Below are positions 40,332-49,676 of a stretch of DNA of 64,000 nt, piece after piece. The DNA is from Thalassolituus sp. UBA1087 (GTDB taxonomy: Bacteria; Pseudomonadota; Gammaproteobacteria; Pseudomonadales; Oceanobacteraceae). Within the stretch, counting starts at the first letter, position 1, and each line of letters opens with the position of its first letter. The notes beneath the pieces were generated by a model. It searched no databases. It was not told where the DNA came from and saw only the letters and a list, made by a program, of their open reading frames with translations. The stretch covers positions 62,001-126,000 of the forward strand of contig DCCG01000028.1 in the NCBI GenBank assembly GCA_002314145.1. Reading direction: 5' to 3'. A program made the position numbers and the translations under genes.

Positions 40332-41114
40332 TTAAACGCCTCCCAGCATGACGGCTGTCAGAATAAAATCGAGCCCCAGTACCGCCAGTGATGAAATCAC
40401 GACTGTCTGGGTGGTTGCTTTACCAATACCTTCCGAAGTGGGTACCGAATCGTATCCCTGAAAAACAGCAATCCAGGTGATCACCAGACCGAATACCACG
40501 GACTTAATGGTGCCTTTCATGACATCGGAATAGAATTCCACTGAGGCCTGCATATTGCCCCAGTACGCCCCTTCATCAATACCCACCAGATCAATGGCCA
40601 CATAAGCGCCGCCCCAGATCCCTACCGTGGAAAACAGCAGCGCCAGTATCGGCATGGATATCAGCCCGGCCCACAGGCGCGGGGTAATCACACGTTTGAG
40701 CGGATCAACGCCCATCATTTCCATCGCGGTCAGCTGTTCGGTGGCTTTCATCAGACCGATTTCAGCGGTCAGTGCTGAACCGGCACGGCCGGCAAACAGC
40801 AGTGCCGCCACCACCGGGCCCAGTTCGCGCAGCAGCGACAGGGATACCAGGGTCCCCAGTACCGCTTCCGAACCGAAATCCACCAGAATATTGTAGCCCT
40901 GCAGGGCCAGCACCATACCGACGAAAAACCCGGCCACGACAATAATGATCAGCGAACGTACGCCAACGGAATAAATCTGTTTAATCAGATCAAAAAAGCC
41001 GGCACTGCCGGGACCGCCCCACATAAAGGAGTGCCACAGCATAATGGTGGCCCGGCCAATGGCTTCGATTGCCCGGGTGCCGGTTTTGCCGATGCTCTGC
41101 AATTTATTCAGCAT
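40332..41114 (-). CDS. mlaE: MlaE, permease of the Mla transporter
   Basis: A 260-residue inner-membrane permease with about five hydrophobic segments and the MlaE/DUF140 signature in LRELGPVVAALLFAGRAGSALTAEIGLMKATEQLTAMEMMGVDP (read in pieces, about 92-135). With MlaF, MlaD and MlaB it moves phospholipids between the inner membrane and the periplasm. It overlaps mlaF by 7 bases. Confidence 0.97.
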   Translation of the reverse strand: MLNKLQSIGKTGTRAIEAIGRATIMLWHSFMWGGPGSAGFFDLIKQIYSVGVRSLIIIVVAGFFVGMVLALQGYNILVDFGSEAVLGTLVSLSLLRELGPVVAALLFAGRAGSALTAEIGLMKATEQLTAMEMMGVDPLKRVITPRLWAGLISMPILALLFSTVGIWGGAYVAIDLVGIDEGAYWGNMQASVEFYSDVMKGTIKSVVFGLVITWIAVFQGYDSVPTSEGIGKATTQTVVISSLAVLGLDFILTAVMLGGV

Positions 41115-41932
41115 TCATCCGCCCCGTTGAGAATATCCCTGCGGTAATCTTCCGCCGGGTAATGGAAAGGGACCGGACCGTCCGGATCGCCATTAAGGAA
41201 CTGCCTGACTTCAGCGTTGCCTTCGTTCATCAGTTCTTCCGGCGTACCAAAACCGATGACTTTGCCATCCGACACCACACACAGATAATCAGCAATAGCA
41301 CAGGACTCATCGACATCGTGGGATACCAGCAGACTGGTCAGTCCCAGCGCCTCATTGAGGCCACGGATAAGTTTGACGATCATGCCCATGGAAATCGGGT
41401 CGAGACCGGTAAAAGGCTCATCGTACATAATAATTTCCGGGTCCATGGCAATGGAGCGGGCCAGTGCCACCCGGCGGGCCATACCACCCGATAATTCGGC
41501 CGGGGTCATATGACGGGCACCACGCAAGCCAACGGCTTCCAGCTTCATCAGAACCAGATCACGGATCATGGTTTCAGGCAGACTGGTGTGCGTGCGTAAC
41601 GGGAAAGCCACGTTATCGAACACATTCAGATCGGTGAATAACGCCCCGGTCTGAAACAGCATGCCCATTTTCTGGCGGCGCAGCTCAAACAGCTTTTTAC
41701 GCGACAGCTCCGCCACATTCTGGCCATCGACCACCACGCTGCCCTGATCCGCAATCAGCTGCCCGCCGATCAGACGTAACAGGGTTGTTTTACCCGTGCC
41801 GGACGGACCCATGATGGCGGTGACTTTACCGCGCGGGAAATCCACATTCAGATTGTTATAAATCAGTCTGTCACCGCGGCTGAAACTCAGATCACGGATA
41901 GAGACATAAGGCTGACTCGCGGTCATGCGCAC
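41108..41932 (-). CDS. mlaF: MlaF, ATPase of the Mla transporter
   Basis: A 274-residue ABC ATPase. Walker A is GPSGTGKTT (about 43-51), the signature is ELSGGMARRVALARS, and Walker B is IIMYDEPFTGLDP. It drives the phospholipid transport complex and starts the mlaFEDB-ibaG-murA gene series on this strand. It is divergent from yrbG with about 176 bases between the starts. Confidence 0.97.
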   Translation of the reverse strand: MRMTASQPYVSIRDLSFSRGDRLIYNNLNVDFPRGKVTAIMGPSGTGKTTLLRLIGGQLIADQGSVVVDGQNVAELSRKKLFELRRQKMGMLFQTGALFTDLNVFDNVAFPLRTHTSLPETMIRDLVLMKLEAVGLRGARHMTPAELSGGMARRVALARSIAMDPEIIMYDEPFTGLDPISMGMIVKLIRGLNEALGLTSLLVSHDVDESCAIADYLCVVSDGKVIGFGTPEELMNEGNAEVRQFLNGDPDGPVPFHYPAEDYRRDILNGADEC

Positions 41933-42108
41933 TGCCTGCTTGAACCCTTAAATTGCCCGCTAGCTTAGCGGAATGTTCATTCAGAACCAACAGTCAGCGA
42001 CCAACGTCCTGCACCCACCAACAAAACGATAAGTTGCAATTGCGTACAGAATCCCCTCCGGTACAATGTCGCGCTTTATTTCAGAACCCTCACGGACCCG
42101 CAAATCCC

Positions 42109-43083
42109 ATGCTGAGCGCCCCTATGCTGACTGCTGTTGTTGCTGTAATCGCCGGACTAGTTCTGCTCGTCTGGAGTGCCGATAAATTCGTCATTGGTGC
42201 CGCCGCAACAGCCCGCCGTCTGGGCATGTCCCCCCTGCTGGTCGGCCTCACCATTGTCGCCATGGGCACCTCTGCGCCGGAAATGTTTGTCTCCGCCATG
42301 GCCTCTCTGGATGGCGCCGGCAACCTGGCCATCGGTAACGCACTGGGTTCCAACATTGCCAACATCGCCCTGGTGCTCGGTATCACGGCTCTCATCAGTC
42401 CGATTCCGCTGCAGAAAAAGCTGTTAAAGAAAGAGCTGCCGGTGCTGGTGCTGATCAGCATCATCGGCGGGCTGACACTGTCGGATCTTGAACTCAACCT
42501 CACCGACGCCCTGATTCTGCTGTGCGCCATGGTGGTTTCCCTGTATCTGATGTTTCTTGGCTCCAGTGAATCCGGCGAGCAGATTGTAGAGGAAGACGAA
42601 GCCGCTGAAATCGAAAATACGCCGCTGCGTAAAGCCTTACTGGAGCTGGCGATTGGCCTGGTCGCTCTGGTTGTTGCCTCAAAACTGCTGGTGTGGGGCG
42701 CCACAGATATTGCCCATGCCTTTGGTGTCAGTGATCTGATCATCGGCCTGACCATCGTGGCCATTGGTACCAGTCTGCCGGAGCTGGCGGCTTCCGTCGC
42801 CAGTGCTCTGAAAGGACACCACGACATCGCCATCGGCAACGTGATCGGCTCCAATATGTTTAACCTGCTGACGGTAATGCCCATCCCCGGCCTGCTGGCG
42901 GTGACCCAGGTCGACCCGCAGGCGCTTTACCGCGACTATGCTGTGATGATGGTGCTCACGGCCGCACTGGTGATTATGTTTCTGATCAATTATCGCCGCG
43001 GCACTCTGGGCCGTTTTTCGGGTCTGTTACTCACCACCAGCTTTGTTGGTTACATGATGTCTTTATATTTGATGGCAAGCTAA
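42109..43083 (+). CDS. yrbG: Calcium/sodium antiporter YrbG-like
   Basis: A 324-residue member of the CaCA cation/Ca2+ exchanger family with two inverted repeats. The alpha motifs are GTSAPEMFVSAMA...GNALGSNIANI (about 60-90) and GTSLPELAASVASA...GNVIGSNMFNL (about 220-250), with an acidic loop (VEEDEAAEIE) between. I chose the ATG at 42109 since the protein then begins with the first membrane helix. No clear ribosome-binding site marks it, and 42124 is an alternative. Its stop overlaps the kdsD start by one base. Confidence 0.9.
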   Translation: MLSAPMLTAVVAVIAGLVLLVWSADKFVIGAAATARRLGMSPLLVGLTIVAMGTSAPEMFVSAMASLDGAGNLAIGNALGSNIANIALVLGITALISPIPLQKKLLKKELPVLVLISIIGGLTLSDLELNLTDALILLCAMVVSLYLMFLGSSESGEQIVEEDEAAEIENTPLRKALLELAIGLVALVVASKLLVWGATDIAHAFGVSDLIIGLTIVAIGTSLPELAASVASALKGHHDIAIGNVIGSNMFNLLTVMPIPGLLAVTQVDPQALYRDYAVMMVLTAALVIMFLINYRRGTLGRFSGLLLTTSFVGYMMSLYLMAS

Positions 43084-44057
43084 TGACTACTGATGTGAAT
43101 TTTGATTTTCTGCAATCCGCCCACCGCACCATCGCACTGGAACTGGAGGCCATTGAACAGCTTAATGGCCGTCTGAGTGATGATTTTACCATCGCCTGCC
43201 GGCTGATTCTGGCCTGCAAAGGCCGCGTGGTTGTGACAGGCATGGGGAAATCCGGCCATATCGGTACCAAAATGGCCGCTACCCTGGCGAGCACCGGCAC
43301 CCCGGCGTTTTTCGTTCATCCGGGGGAAGCCAGCCACGGTGATATGGGTATGATCCAGCCGGAAGATGTGGTTATCGCCTTATCAAACTCCGGTGAAAGC
43401 AGCGAGGTCACCAGCCTGCTGCCCCTGTTCAAACGTCTGGGCACCCGCCTGATCAGCATGACAGGTAAACCGGAATCCACACTCGCCACCGCCGCCGACG
43501 CGCATCTGGATACCGGTGTGGCACAGGAAGCCTGCCCGCTTAATCTGGCACCGACATCATCCACGACCTGCGCACTGGTGATGGGCGACGCTCTGGCCGT
43601 TGCCCTGCTGGAAGCGCGTGGCTTTACCGCCGAAGACTTTGCCTTTTCCCATCCCGGCGGTTCTCTGGGCCGCCGCCTGCTGCTGAAGGTCGAAGACATT
43701 ATGCATGCCGGTGCTGAACTGCCTGTGGTAGAACCGTCCGCCCCGCTGTCAGAAGCACTGTTGGTGGTAACGTCCAAAGGGCTGGGCATGACCACAGTGC
43801 AACAGAATGGCGAAATGCAGGGGATTTTCACGGATGGTGACCTGCGCCGTGCCATCGATAACGGCGTCGATATCCATACTGCGACCATGGCCGATGTCAT
43901 GACCTACGGTGGCAAAAGCACCACACCGGGGACACTGGCCGCAGAAGCCCTGAAGCTGATGGAAGACAACAAAATTAACGCACTGGTGGTTAAGGACGGC
44001 GATAAAGCCGTGGGCGTGATCAATATGCACGATCTGTTACGCGCAGGCGTTATCTGA
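43083..44057 (+). CDS. kdsD: Arabinose-5-phosphate isomerase KdsD
   Basis: Converts ribulose 5-phosphate to arabinose 5-phosphate, the first step to Kdo of LPS. It has 324 residues: an N-terminal SIS domain (VVVTGMGKSGHIGTKMAATLAS and LALSNSGES-type loops, about 35-180) and two C-terminal CBS domains (about 205-320). The location between yrbG and lptC identifies KdsD rather than the sugar-specific GutQ. It overlaps yrbG and lptC by one base each. The phosphatase gene kdsC, normally next, is missing. Confidence 0.95.
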   Translation: MTTDVNFDFLQSAHRTIALELEAIEQLNGRLSDDFTIACRLILACKGRVVVTGMGKSGHIGTKMAATLASTGTPAFFVHPGEASHGDMGMIQPEDVVIALSNSGESSEVTSLLPLFKRLGTRLISMTGKPESTLATAADAHLDTGVAQEACPLNLAPTSSTTCALVMGDALAVALLEARGFTAEDFAFSHPGGSLGRRLLLKVEDIMHAGAELPVVEPSAPLSEALLVVTSKGLGMTTVQQNGEMQGIFTDGDLRRAIDNGVDIHTATMADVMTYGGKSTTPGTLAAEALKLMEDNKINALVVKDGDKAVGVINMHDLLRAGVI

Positions 44058-44614
44058 TGCGTAAACGCTGGCTGCTGCTGATTATCGCCGCGTTTCTCGG
44101 GCTGGCGTTACTGGCTGTTGACCGCTACACCAGCCAGCTGACCCCCGGCGGCACAGACGAGTCCGTGCGTGAAGCAGATTATTACGGCAGCCAGCTCCTC
44201 AGCCGTCAGTACAATGCCGACGGCCAGCTGGCACAGACCTTCACCGCGGCAGAATCTACCCATTATCCGGGCATTCAGAGTACCTTTTTCAGCCAGCCCC
44301 AACTGGAGATGCGCGCTGAGGATGGCGAGCAGTGGCAGGTTTCTGCGACTGAGGGCACTCTGGCCGATGAAGATGAAATCCTGAAGCTGGTCAACAATGT
44401 CGTCATCCGTCCGCTGGATGCCGCAGCCAACAGCAACCTGCTGATTACCACCACGCAACTGACCTACAATCACAGCACAGGTATTGCCCATACCGACAAA
44501 CCTGTCACTATTACCAGTGACCGTGGTGAGCTGCGCGCCATTGGTATGAGAATGGATATTCCGGCCCAACATATTCGCTTTAATGCAGAGGTTAACTCAC
44601 GCTATGAACCTTAA
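44057..44614 (+). CDS. lptC: LPS export protein LptC
   Basis: A 185-residue bitopic protein that links the LptB2FG transporter to LptA. One N-terminal membrane anchor (about 5-23) precedes a periplasmic beta-jellyroll domain (about 60-185), recognisable from LTYNHSTGIAHTDKPVTITSDRG and MRMDIPAQHIRF. The start overlaps the kdsD stop in TGATG. Its end overlaps lptA by 11 bases. Confidence 0.94.
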   Translation: MRKRWLLLIIAAFLGLALLAVDRYTSQLTPGGTDESVREADYYGSQLLSRQYNADGQLAQTFTAAESTHYPGIQSTFFSQPQLEMRAEDGEQWQVSATEGTLADEDEILKLVNNVVIRPLDAAANSNLLITTTQLTYNHSTGIAHTDKPVTITSDRGELRAIGMRMDIPAQHIRFNAEVNSRYEP

Positions 44615-45170
44615 GTTTCTGGCCTCCATCACAGTCTCTCTTCTGCTCGCCGTGCCAGCCCGTGCGTTACCTGAAGACGCCCGACAGGAGCTGGTCATCC
44701 GCTCACAACAGGCCGAAATGGACCGTAAAACCGGCATTGTCATTTATCAGGGCAACGTCATCCTGACCCAGGGGACATTAAAAATAACTGCCGATAAACT
44801 GCGCATCCTGCACGAGGGTAACCTCCTCAAACGCGCCGTGGCCGAGGGAGCCCCGGCCCGCTATCAGCAGCGTATTACCGCCGACAAGCCCATCACCCAC
44901 GCCGAAGGCAGCCGCATAGAATATCTGAGCGAACAGGACGAAGTGATTGTCAGCGGTAATGCCATCCTGAAACAGGGCGGTGATCAGTTTAACGGCGAAC
45001 GCCTGACCTATGATATGAGTGCTGAAACGGTCAAAGCCGATGGCGGCGCCACCAGCACCGCCGGTGGCGAAAACCAGAACGACGACGCCCGTATCCGCAT
45101 GATTATCCAGCCCCAGAAAGAAGCCGCGACAGCGAACCCCGGCAGCAACGCAGACGGGAACAGCCAATGA
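44604..45170 (+). CDS. lptA: LPS export periplasmic protein LptA
   Basis: A 188-residue periplasmic bridge protein for LPS. A signal peptide (about 1-20, cleaved near ARA) is followed by the OstA-like beta-jellyroll with DRKTGIVIYQGNVILTQGTLKI and QFNGERLTYDM. The C-terminus is low-complexity (Asn/Ala/Gly). The start at 44604 is preferred over 44583, because it places the signal peptide at the N-terminus. It overlaps lptB by 4 bases. Confidence 0.95.
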   Translation: MNLKFLASITVSLLLAVPARALPEDARQELVIRSQQAEMDRKTGIVIYQGNVILTQGTLKITADKLRILHEGNLLKRAVAEGAPARYQQRITADKPITHAEGSRIEYLSEQDEVIVSGNAILKQGGDQFNGERLTYDMSAETVKADGGATSTAGGENQNDDARIRMIIQPQKEAATANPGSNADGNSQ

Positions 45171-45892
45171 AAACACTCAGAGCACAACATCTGGCGAAGA
45201 GTTACAACGGCCGGGAAGTCGTCAAAGATGTCTCCATGTCGGTCAGCAGTGGCCAGATTGTAGGTCTGCTGGGTCCGAACGGTGCCGGTAAAACCACCTG
45301 TTTTTATATGATCGTCAATCTGGTGCAGGCTGATAAAGGCAGTATCAGCATTGATGACGAAGACATCAGTCATCTGCCGATGCACGGCCGCGCACGCAAA
45401 GGGATCGGCTACCTGCCACAGGAAGCTTCGATCTTCCGTAAGCTCAGTGTCGCCGACAACATTCTTGCGATTCTTGAGACCCGCCAGGACCTGAACCGTA
45501 AGCAGCGCCTTGAACGCCTGGAAGGACTGCTGGACGAATTCCATATTCAGCATATCCGTGACAGTCTGGGGATGGCCCTGTCCGGCGGTGAACGCCGGCG
45601 GGTAGAAATCGCCCGCGCACTGGCGGCCGAACCCTCCTTTATTTTACTCGACGAGCCTTTCGCCGGGGTTGACCCAATTTCCGTAGCTGACATCATGGAC
45701 ATCATCCGTCAGCTGAAAGCGCGCGGAATCGGTGTGCTGATTACCGACCACAATGTACGCGAAACCCTCGCAATCTGCGAAAAAGCCTATATCGTCGGTG
45801 GCGGCCACATTATTGCAGAAGGAAATGCAGACGAAGTACTGGCCAGTGAACAGGTCCGCAAAGTTTATCTGGGCGAGGACTTCCGCCTCTGA
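45167..45892 (+). CDS. lptB: LPS export ATPase LptB
   Basis: A 241-residue cytoplasmic ABC ATPase. Walker A is GPNGAGKTT (36-44), the signature is ALSGGERRRVEIARAL, Walker B is FILLDEPFAGVDP, and the H-loop His is in ITDHNVRE. It powers LPS extraction by LptFG. It is translationally coupled to lptA and lies 157 bases before rpoN. Confidence 0.98.
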   Translation: MKTLRAQHLAKSYNGREVVKDVSMSVSSGQIVGLLGPNGAGKTTCFYMIVNLVQADKGSISIDDEDISHLPMHGRARKGIGYLPQEASIFRKLSVADNILAILETRQDLNRKQRLERLEGLLDEFHIQHIRDSLGMALSGGERRRVEIARALAAEPSFILLDEPFAGVDPISVADIMDIIRQLKARGIGVLITDHNVRETLAICEKAYIVGGGHIIAEGNADEVLASEQVRKVYLGEDFRL

Positions 45893-46049
45893 CATCAGGC
45901 ACAGAAAGGATTCAGGGATAGGGCAAACGAAGATTTGCCCGTACCGGACATCAAGCCCGACACCCTGTGACCAACAAATGCGGTTGTGGGTTCCCGGCCT
46001 TGGCGTATAATGCACAGATTGTGCCGACACTGGGTAAATACTGATCTCT

Positions 46050-47534
46050 ATGAAAGCGTCTCTCCAGTTAAAGATGGGTCAGCAGCTGACCATGACCCCT
46101 CAGTTACAGCAGGCTATCCGCCTGTTGCAACTCTCAACTCTTGACCTCCAGCAGGAGATCCAGGAGGCACTGGACGCCAACCCTATGCTGGAAATGGAAG
46201 AGCATGACGGTGATGAAGCGTCAGACGCCTCTTCCTCTGACAACTCAGAAACCAAGACCGAAGTCTCCAGTAAAGATGACGCCGACACACCGGAGCTGGA
46301 CGAGCAATGGTCACAGGAACAGTTGCCGGATGATCTGCCGGTCGACAGTCAGTGGGACGACACCTACCAGGCCACAGCCAGCGTTGCCTCAGGCAACAGC
46401 GGCGCCATTGATGACGACTTCGATTATGACGCCCGTCATGCCACCACAGAAAACCTGCAGGATCACCTCGAGTGGCAGCTTAACCTGACGCCGATGTCTG
46501 ACGCTGACCGTGAAATTGCCACCATGTTAATCGACGGCGTGGATGATGACGGCTACCTGCACACCACGGTTGAAGATGTGGTGGAAAGCATGGACCCGGA
46601 ACTGGAAATCGAAGAAGACGAAGTCATTGCCGTTCTGCATCGTCTGCAACAGTTTGACCCGGCCGGTGTATTTGCCCGCGACCTGCGCGAATGTCTGTTG
46701 CTGCAACTGCAGCAACTGCCGGATGAAACCCAGTGGCTGAAAGAAGCCCGCCTGATCATCAGTGACTACATCGAACTGCTGGGCAGCCGTGACTATCAGA
46801 CGCTGATGCGCAAAACCCGTCTGCGCGAAGACGACCTCAAATCAGTTCTGTGTCTGATCAAAGAGCTGAATCCGAAACCCGGTGCCGGTGTCAGCGGTGA
46901 ACAGGCGGAATACGTTGTGCCAGACGTTATCGTACGCAATGTGCGCGATGAGTGGCGCGTCGAACTCAATCCGGACATCGCCCCCAAACTGCGTGTGAAC
47001 GCTGATTACGCCGCCCTGGTACGACGCTCCGATAACAGCACCGACAATGCCTTTCTGCGTGACCATCTGCAGGAAGCCCGCTGGTTTATTAAAAGCCTGC
47101 AGAGCCGTAATGAAACGCTGCTGAAAGTGGCCACCAAAATCGTTGAATACCAGATCGAATTCTTCGAGGAAGGTGAAGAAGCCATGAAACCTCTGGTGCT
47201 GCACGATATTGCCGAAGCCGTCGGTATGCACGAGTCCACCATTTCCCGTGTCACCACCCAGAAATACATGCACACGCCACGGGGAATTTTTGAGCTGAAA
47301 TACTTTTTCTCCAGCCATGTCAGCACCGATGGCGGCGGCGAATGTTCCTCCACCGCGATACGCGCCATGATTAAAAAGCTGATTTCAGAAGAAAATACAC
47401 GTAAACCGCTCAGCGATAACAAGATTGCAACGATGCTGGGAGAACGTGGTATTCAGGTAGCACGGCGTACTGTTGCCAAATACCGTGAAGCCATGATGAT
47501 TCCGCCATCCAATGAACGTAAACAGCTGATATAG
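46050..47534 (+). CDS. rpoN: RNA polymerase sigma-54 factor
   Basis: The sigma factor for nitrogen, motility and related genes that need activator ATPases. It has 494 residues. The N-terminal region I is MKASLQLKMGQQLTMTPQLQQAIRLLQLS (read in two parts). An acidic, Asp/Ser-rich region II spans about 50-120. The core-binding domain follows, then the C-terminal HTH and the RpoN box ARRTVAKYREAMMIPPS (about 470-486). It is followed by hpf, ptsN, rapZ and npr, the usual nitrogen-PTS cluster. Confidence 0.98.
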   Translation: MKASLQLKMGQQLTMTPQLQQAIRLLQLSTLDLQQEIQEALDANPMLEMEEHDGDEASDASSSDNSETKTEVSSKDDADTPELDEQWSQEQLPDDLPVDSQWDDTYQATASVASGNSGAIDDDFDYDARHATTENLQDHLEWQLNLTPMSDADREIATMLIDGVDDDGYLHTTVEDVVESMDPELEIEEDEVIAVLHRLQQFDPAGVFARDLRECLLLQLQQLPDETQWLKEARLIISDYIELLGSRDYQTLMRKTRLREDDLKSVLCLIKELNPKPGAGVSGEQAEYVVPDVIVRNVRDEWRVELNPDIAPKLRVNADYAALVRRSDNSTDNAFLRDHLQEARWFIKSLQSRNETLLKVATKIVEYQIEFFEEGEEAMKPLVLHDIAEAVGMHESTISRVTTQKYMHTPRGIFELKYFFSSHVSTDGGGECSSTAIRAMIKKLISEENTRKPLSDNKIATMLGERGIQVARRTVAKYREAMMIPPSNERKQLI

Positions 47535-47601
47535 AACACTGAATTTAATCCTCAAGCTGATTAAATATTAAAACAGAACCAGCACACGAAGGAGCATGAA
47601 T

Positions 47602-47904
47602 ATGAAAATCAACATCAGCGGCCACCATGTCGAAATCACCGAAGCGCTGCAGAATCACGTTGACGACAAAATGTCTAAACTGACCCGTCACTTCGACAAC
47701 ATCACCAACGGCCAGGTGACACTCACCGTGGTGAAAGAGCGCATGACTGCTGAAGCGACCATTCATGCTGCCGGTGCGGACCTGCACGCCAAAGCCGAGC
47801 ATGATGATATGTATGCCGCCATCGATCAGATGGTAGAAAAGCTGGACCGTCAGCTTCTGAAACACAAAGAAAAAATGGTCGCGCGCCAACACGGGCAGGG
47901 CTGA
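47602..47904 (+). CDS. hpf: Ribosome hibernation promoting factor
   Basis: A 100-residue short-form HPF that dimerises idle ribosomes to 100S particles. The fold is seen in INISGHHVEITEALQNHVDDKMSKLTRHF and a basic C-terminus. I chose the second ATG (47602), because the AAGGAG site ends at 47594, leaving 7 bases; the ATG at 47596 would leave only one. It is the classical gene after rpoN. Confidence 0.94.
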   Translation: MKINISGHHVEITEALQNHVDDKMSKLTRHFDNITNGQVTLTVVKERMTAEATIHAAGADLHAKAEHDDMYAAIDQMVEKLDRQLLKHKEKMVARQHGQG

Positions 47905-47910
47905 TTTTTT

Positions 47911-48369
47911 ATGGAACTGAGTATCGGCGATATTCTGACAGCAGAACGCACACTGATTGACGTGGAAGTATCCAGTAAGAAAAAACTGCTGGAGTTTCTC
48001 GCCGGTTTTGTCGCCGGTCAGCTCAAAGACTGCTCCGCCGATGACATTTTCGACAGCCTGCTCAGTCGTGAACGGCTGGGCAGCACCGGCATCGGGGAAG
48101 GCATCGCCATTCCCCACTGCCGTCTGCGTCAGTGCAGCGAAGCCATTGGCATTCTGCTGCGTCTGAACGAACCTGTGGACTACGATGCCATTGACCAGCA
48201 ACCGGTTGATCTGGTGTTTGCCCTGCTGGTACCGGAAGAAGCCACAGAAGAGCATTTAAAAGTACTGGCCATGCTGGCCAGAAATTTCAGCGAAGCTGGC
48301 TACCGGGAGGCACTGCGCAACGCCCCGGATGCGAAATACCTGTATCAACGGGCACTCGCAGGCGGTTAA
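47911..48369 (+). CDS. ptsN: Nitrogen-regulatory PTS protein EIIA(Ntr)
   Basis: A 152-residue EIIA of the nitrogen PTS. The phosphorylated histidine is His69 in GIGEGIAIPHCR. It is expected to receive phosphate from NPr and, in relatives, controls potassium transport and other targets. It starts 6 bases after hpf. Confidence 0.96.
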   Translation: MELSIGDILTAERTLIDVEVSSKKKLLEFLAGFVAGQLKDCSADDIFDSLLSRERLGSTGIGEGIAIPHCRLRQCSEAIGILLRLNEPVDYDAIDQQPVDLVFALLVPEEATEEHLKVLAMLARNFSEAGYREALRNAPDAKYLYQRALAGG

Positions 48370-48391
48370 GCAAGGCTTATGGAGACAACCG

Positions 48392-49258
48392 ATGCGTTTG
48401 GTAGTAATCAGTGGTCGATCCGGCTCCGGAAAATCCAGCGCACTTCATGTCCTGGAAGATCAGGGCTTTTATTGCATTGATAACCTGCCCATCTCCATGC
48501 TGCCGGCTCTGGTTGCCCAGACCGGAAGTGAGGAGAAACTCTCCCGCGTCGCCGTCAGTATTGATGCCCGCAACCTGCGCCACGCCTTTGATCATATCGA
48601 CGAAATTCTCCATCAGTTACCCAACGATGAATACCAGCTGGACGTCGTCTATTTAGACGCCAGTGAAGAAGTGCTGATGCAGCGCTTCAGTTCCACCCGC
48701 CGCAAGCATCCGCTGACCAGTGATACCTTATCGCTGGCCGAAGCCATTGATCAGGAAAAAGACCTGCTCGAACCCATTGCTAACCTGGCTGATCTGACAC
48801 TGGATACCACCAGCATGTCAGTACATGAACTGCGCAGCCTGATCAAAATGCGCGTGGCCGGCAAAACCAGCAATGATATCGCCATTCTGTTCGAGTCCTT
48901 TGGTTTCAAACACGGCATTCCCATTGACGCCGATTATGTATTCGATGTCCGCAATCTGCCCAACCCCTACTGGGACCCGGGTCTGCGCAGCTATAACGGT
49001 CTGCAACAGCCGGTGATCGACTTTCTTGGTCACGAGCCCCAGGTGGCTCAGATGCAGGAGGATATCGCCCACTTTATGCAGCGCTGGTTACCGGCCTTCA
49101 TTGAGGCCAACCGCAGCTACATGACCGTCGCCATCGGCTGCACCGGTGGCCAGCACCGGTCGGTTTATCTCGCCGAACGTTTAAAAGAAGAGTTTGCCAG
49201 TCGCTATGCCAACGTCCAGATACGTCATCGCGAACTGAGCAGCCAGGAGTTGTCATGA
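48392..49258 (+). CDS. rapZ: RNase adapter protein RapZ
   Basis: A 288-residue RapZ (YvcJ family) protein: an N-terminal P-loop domain with GRSGSGKS (8-15), and a C-terminal domain with HGIPIDADYVFDVRNLPNPYW and VAIGCTGGQHRSVYLAERL. In E. coli it delivers small RNAs that control glmS to RNase E. The start at 48392 has a TGGAGAC site; an upstream in-frame ATG at 48329 lies inside ptsN and is rejected. Its stop overlaps npr by 4 bases. Confidence 0.96.
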   Translation: MRLVVISGRSGSGKSSALHVLEDQGFYCIDNLPISMLPALVAQTGSEEKLSRVAVSIDARNLRHAFDHIDEILHQLPNDEYQLDVVYLDASEEVLMQRFSSTRRKHPLTSDTLSLAEAIDQEKDLLEPIANLADLTLDTTSMSVHELRSLIKMRVAGKTSNDIAILFESFGFKHGIPIDADYVFDVRNLPNPYWDPGLRSYNGLQQPVIDFLGHEPQVAQMQEDIAHFMQRWLPAFIEANRSYMTVAIGCTGGQHRSVYLAERLKEEFASRYANVQIRHRELSSQELS

Positions 49259-49524
49259 TCAAAACCGAACTGACCATCATCAACAAGCTCGGCCTTCACG
49301 CCCGGGCGGCTGCTAAACTGGTATCGACGGCTTCCGCATATTCCTGTCAGGTGAAAGTCGGCTATCCGGAACGCATGGTCGACGGCAAAAGCATTATGGC
49401 GGTCATGATGCTGGCGGCCAGCAAAGGCACAGTGCTGGAACTGCACGCCGACGGCGACGATGCCGAAGACGCCACTCAGGCCATTACGGATCTGATTAAC
49501 CGCCGCTTCGATGAGGAAGAATAG
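49255..49524 (+). CDS. npr: Phosphocarrier protein NPr (HPr-like)
   Basis: An 89-residue HPr-family protein of the nitrogen PTS. The phosphorylation site is His15 in KLGLHARAAAKLV, and the KSIMAVMMLAASKGT segment follows. It passes phosphate to PtsN. It ends the rpoN-hpf-ptsN-rapZ-npr operon. Confidence 0.96.
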   Translation: MIKTELTIINKLGLHARAAAKLVSTASAYSCQVKVGYPERMVDGKSIMAVMMLAASKGTVLELHADGDDAEDATQAITDLINRRFDEEE

Positions 49525-49676
49525 TTTTTAAAACAACTCACTACACGCATTCTTGCGAGTAGTTTCATGGTATCTGTGGTCTGACAAAGATACACTCATA
49601 CTACCCGGGTTGCTGACCACACCTTACCTGCACCCCGGTAACCCGCCGCAACAGGATACGACCGGAAAGCGACACC

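Noticed and set aside
41953..42108. N-terminal extension of the YrbG-like antiporter
   Set aside because: The upstream in-frame codons would add 52 hydrophilic residues with no family match, overlapping the mlaF-yrbG promoter region.
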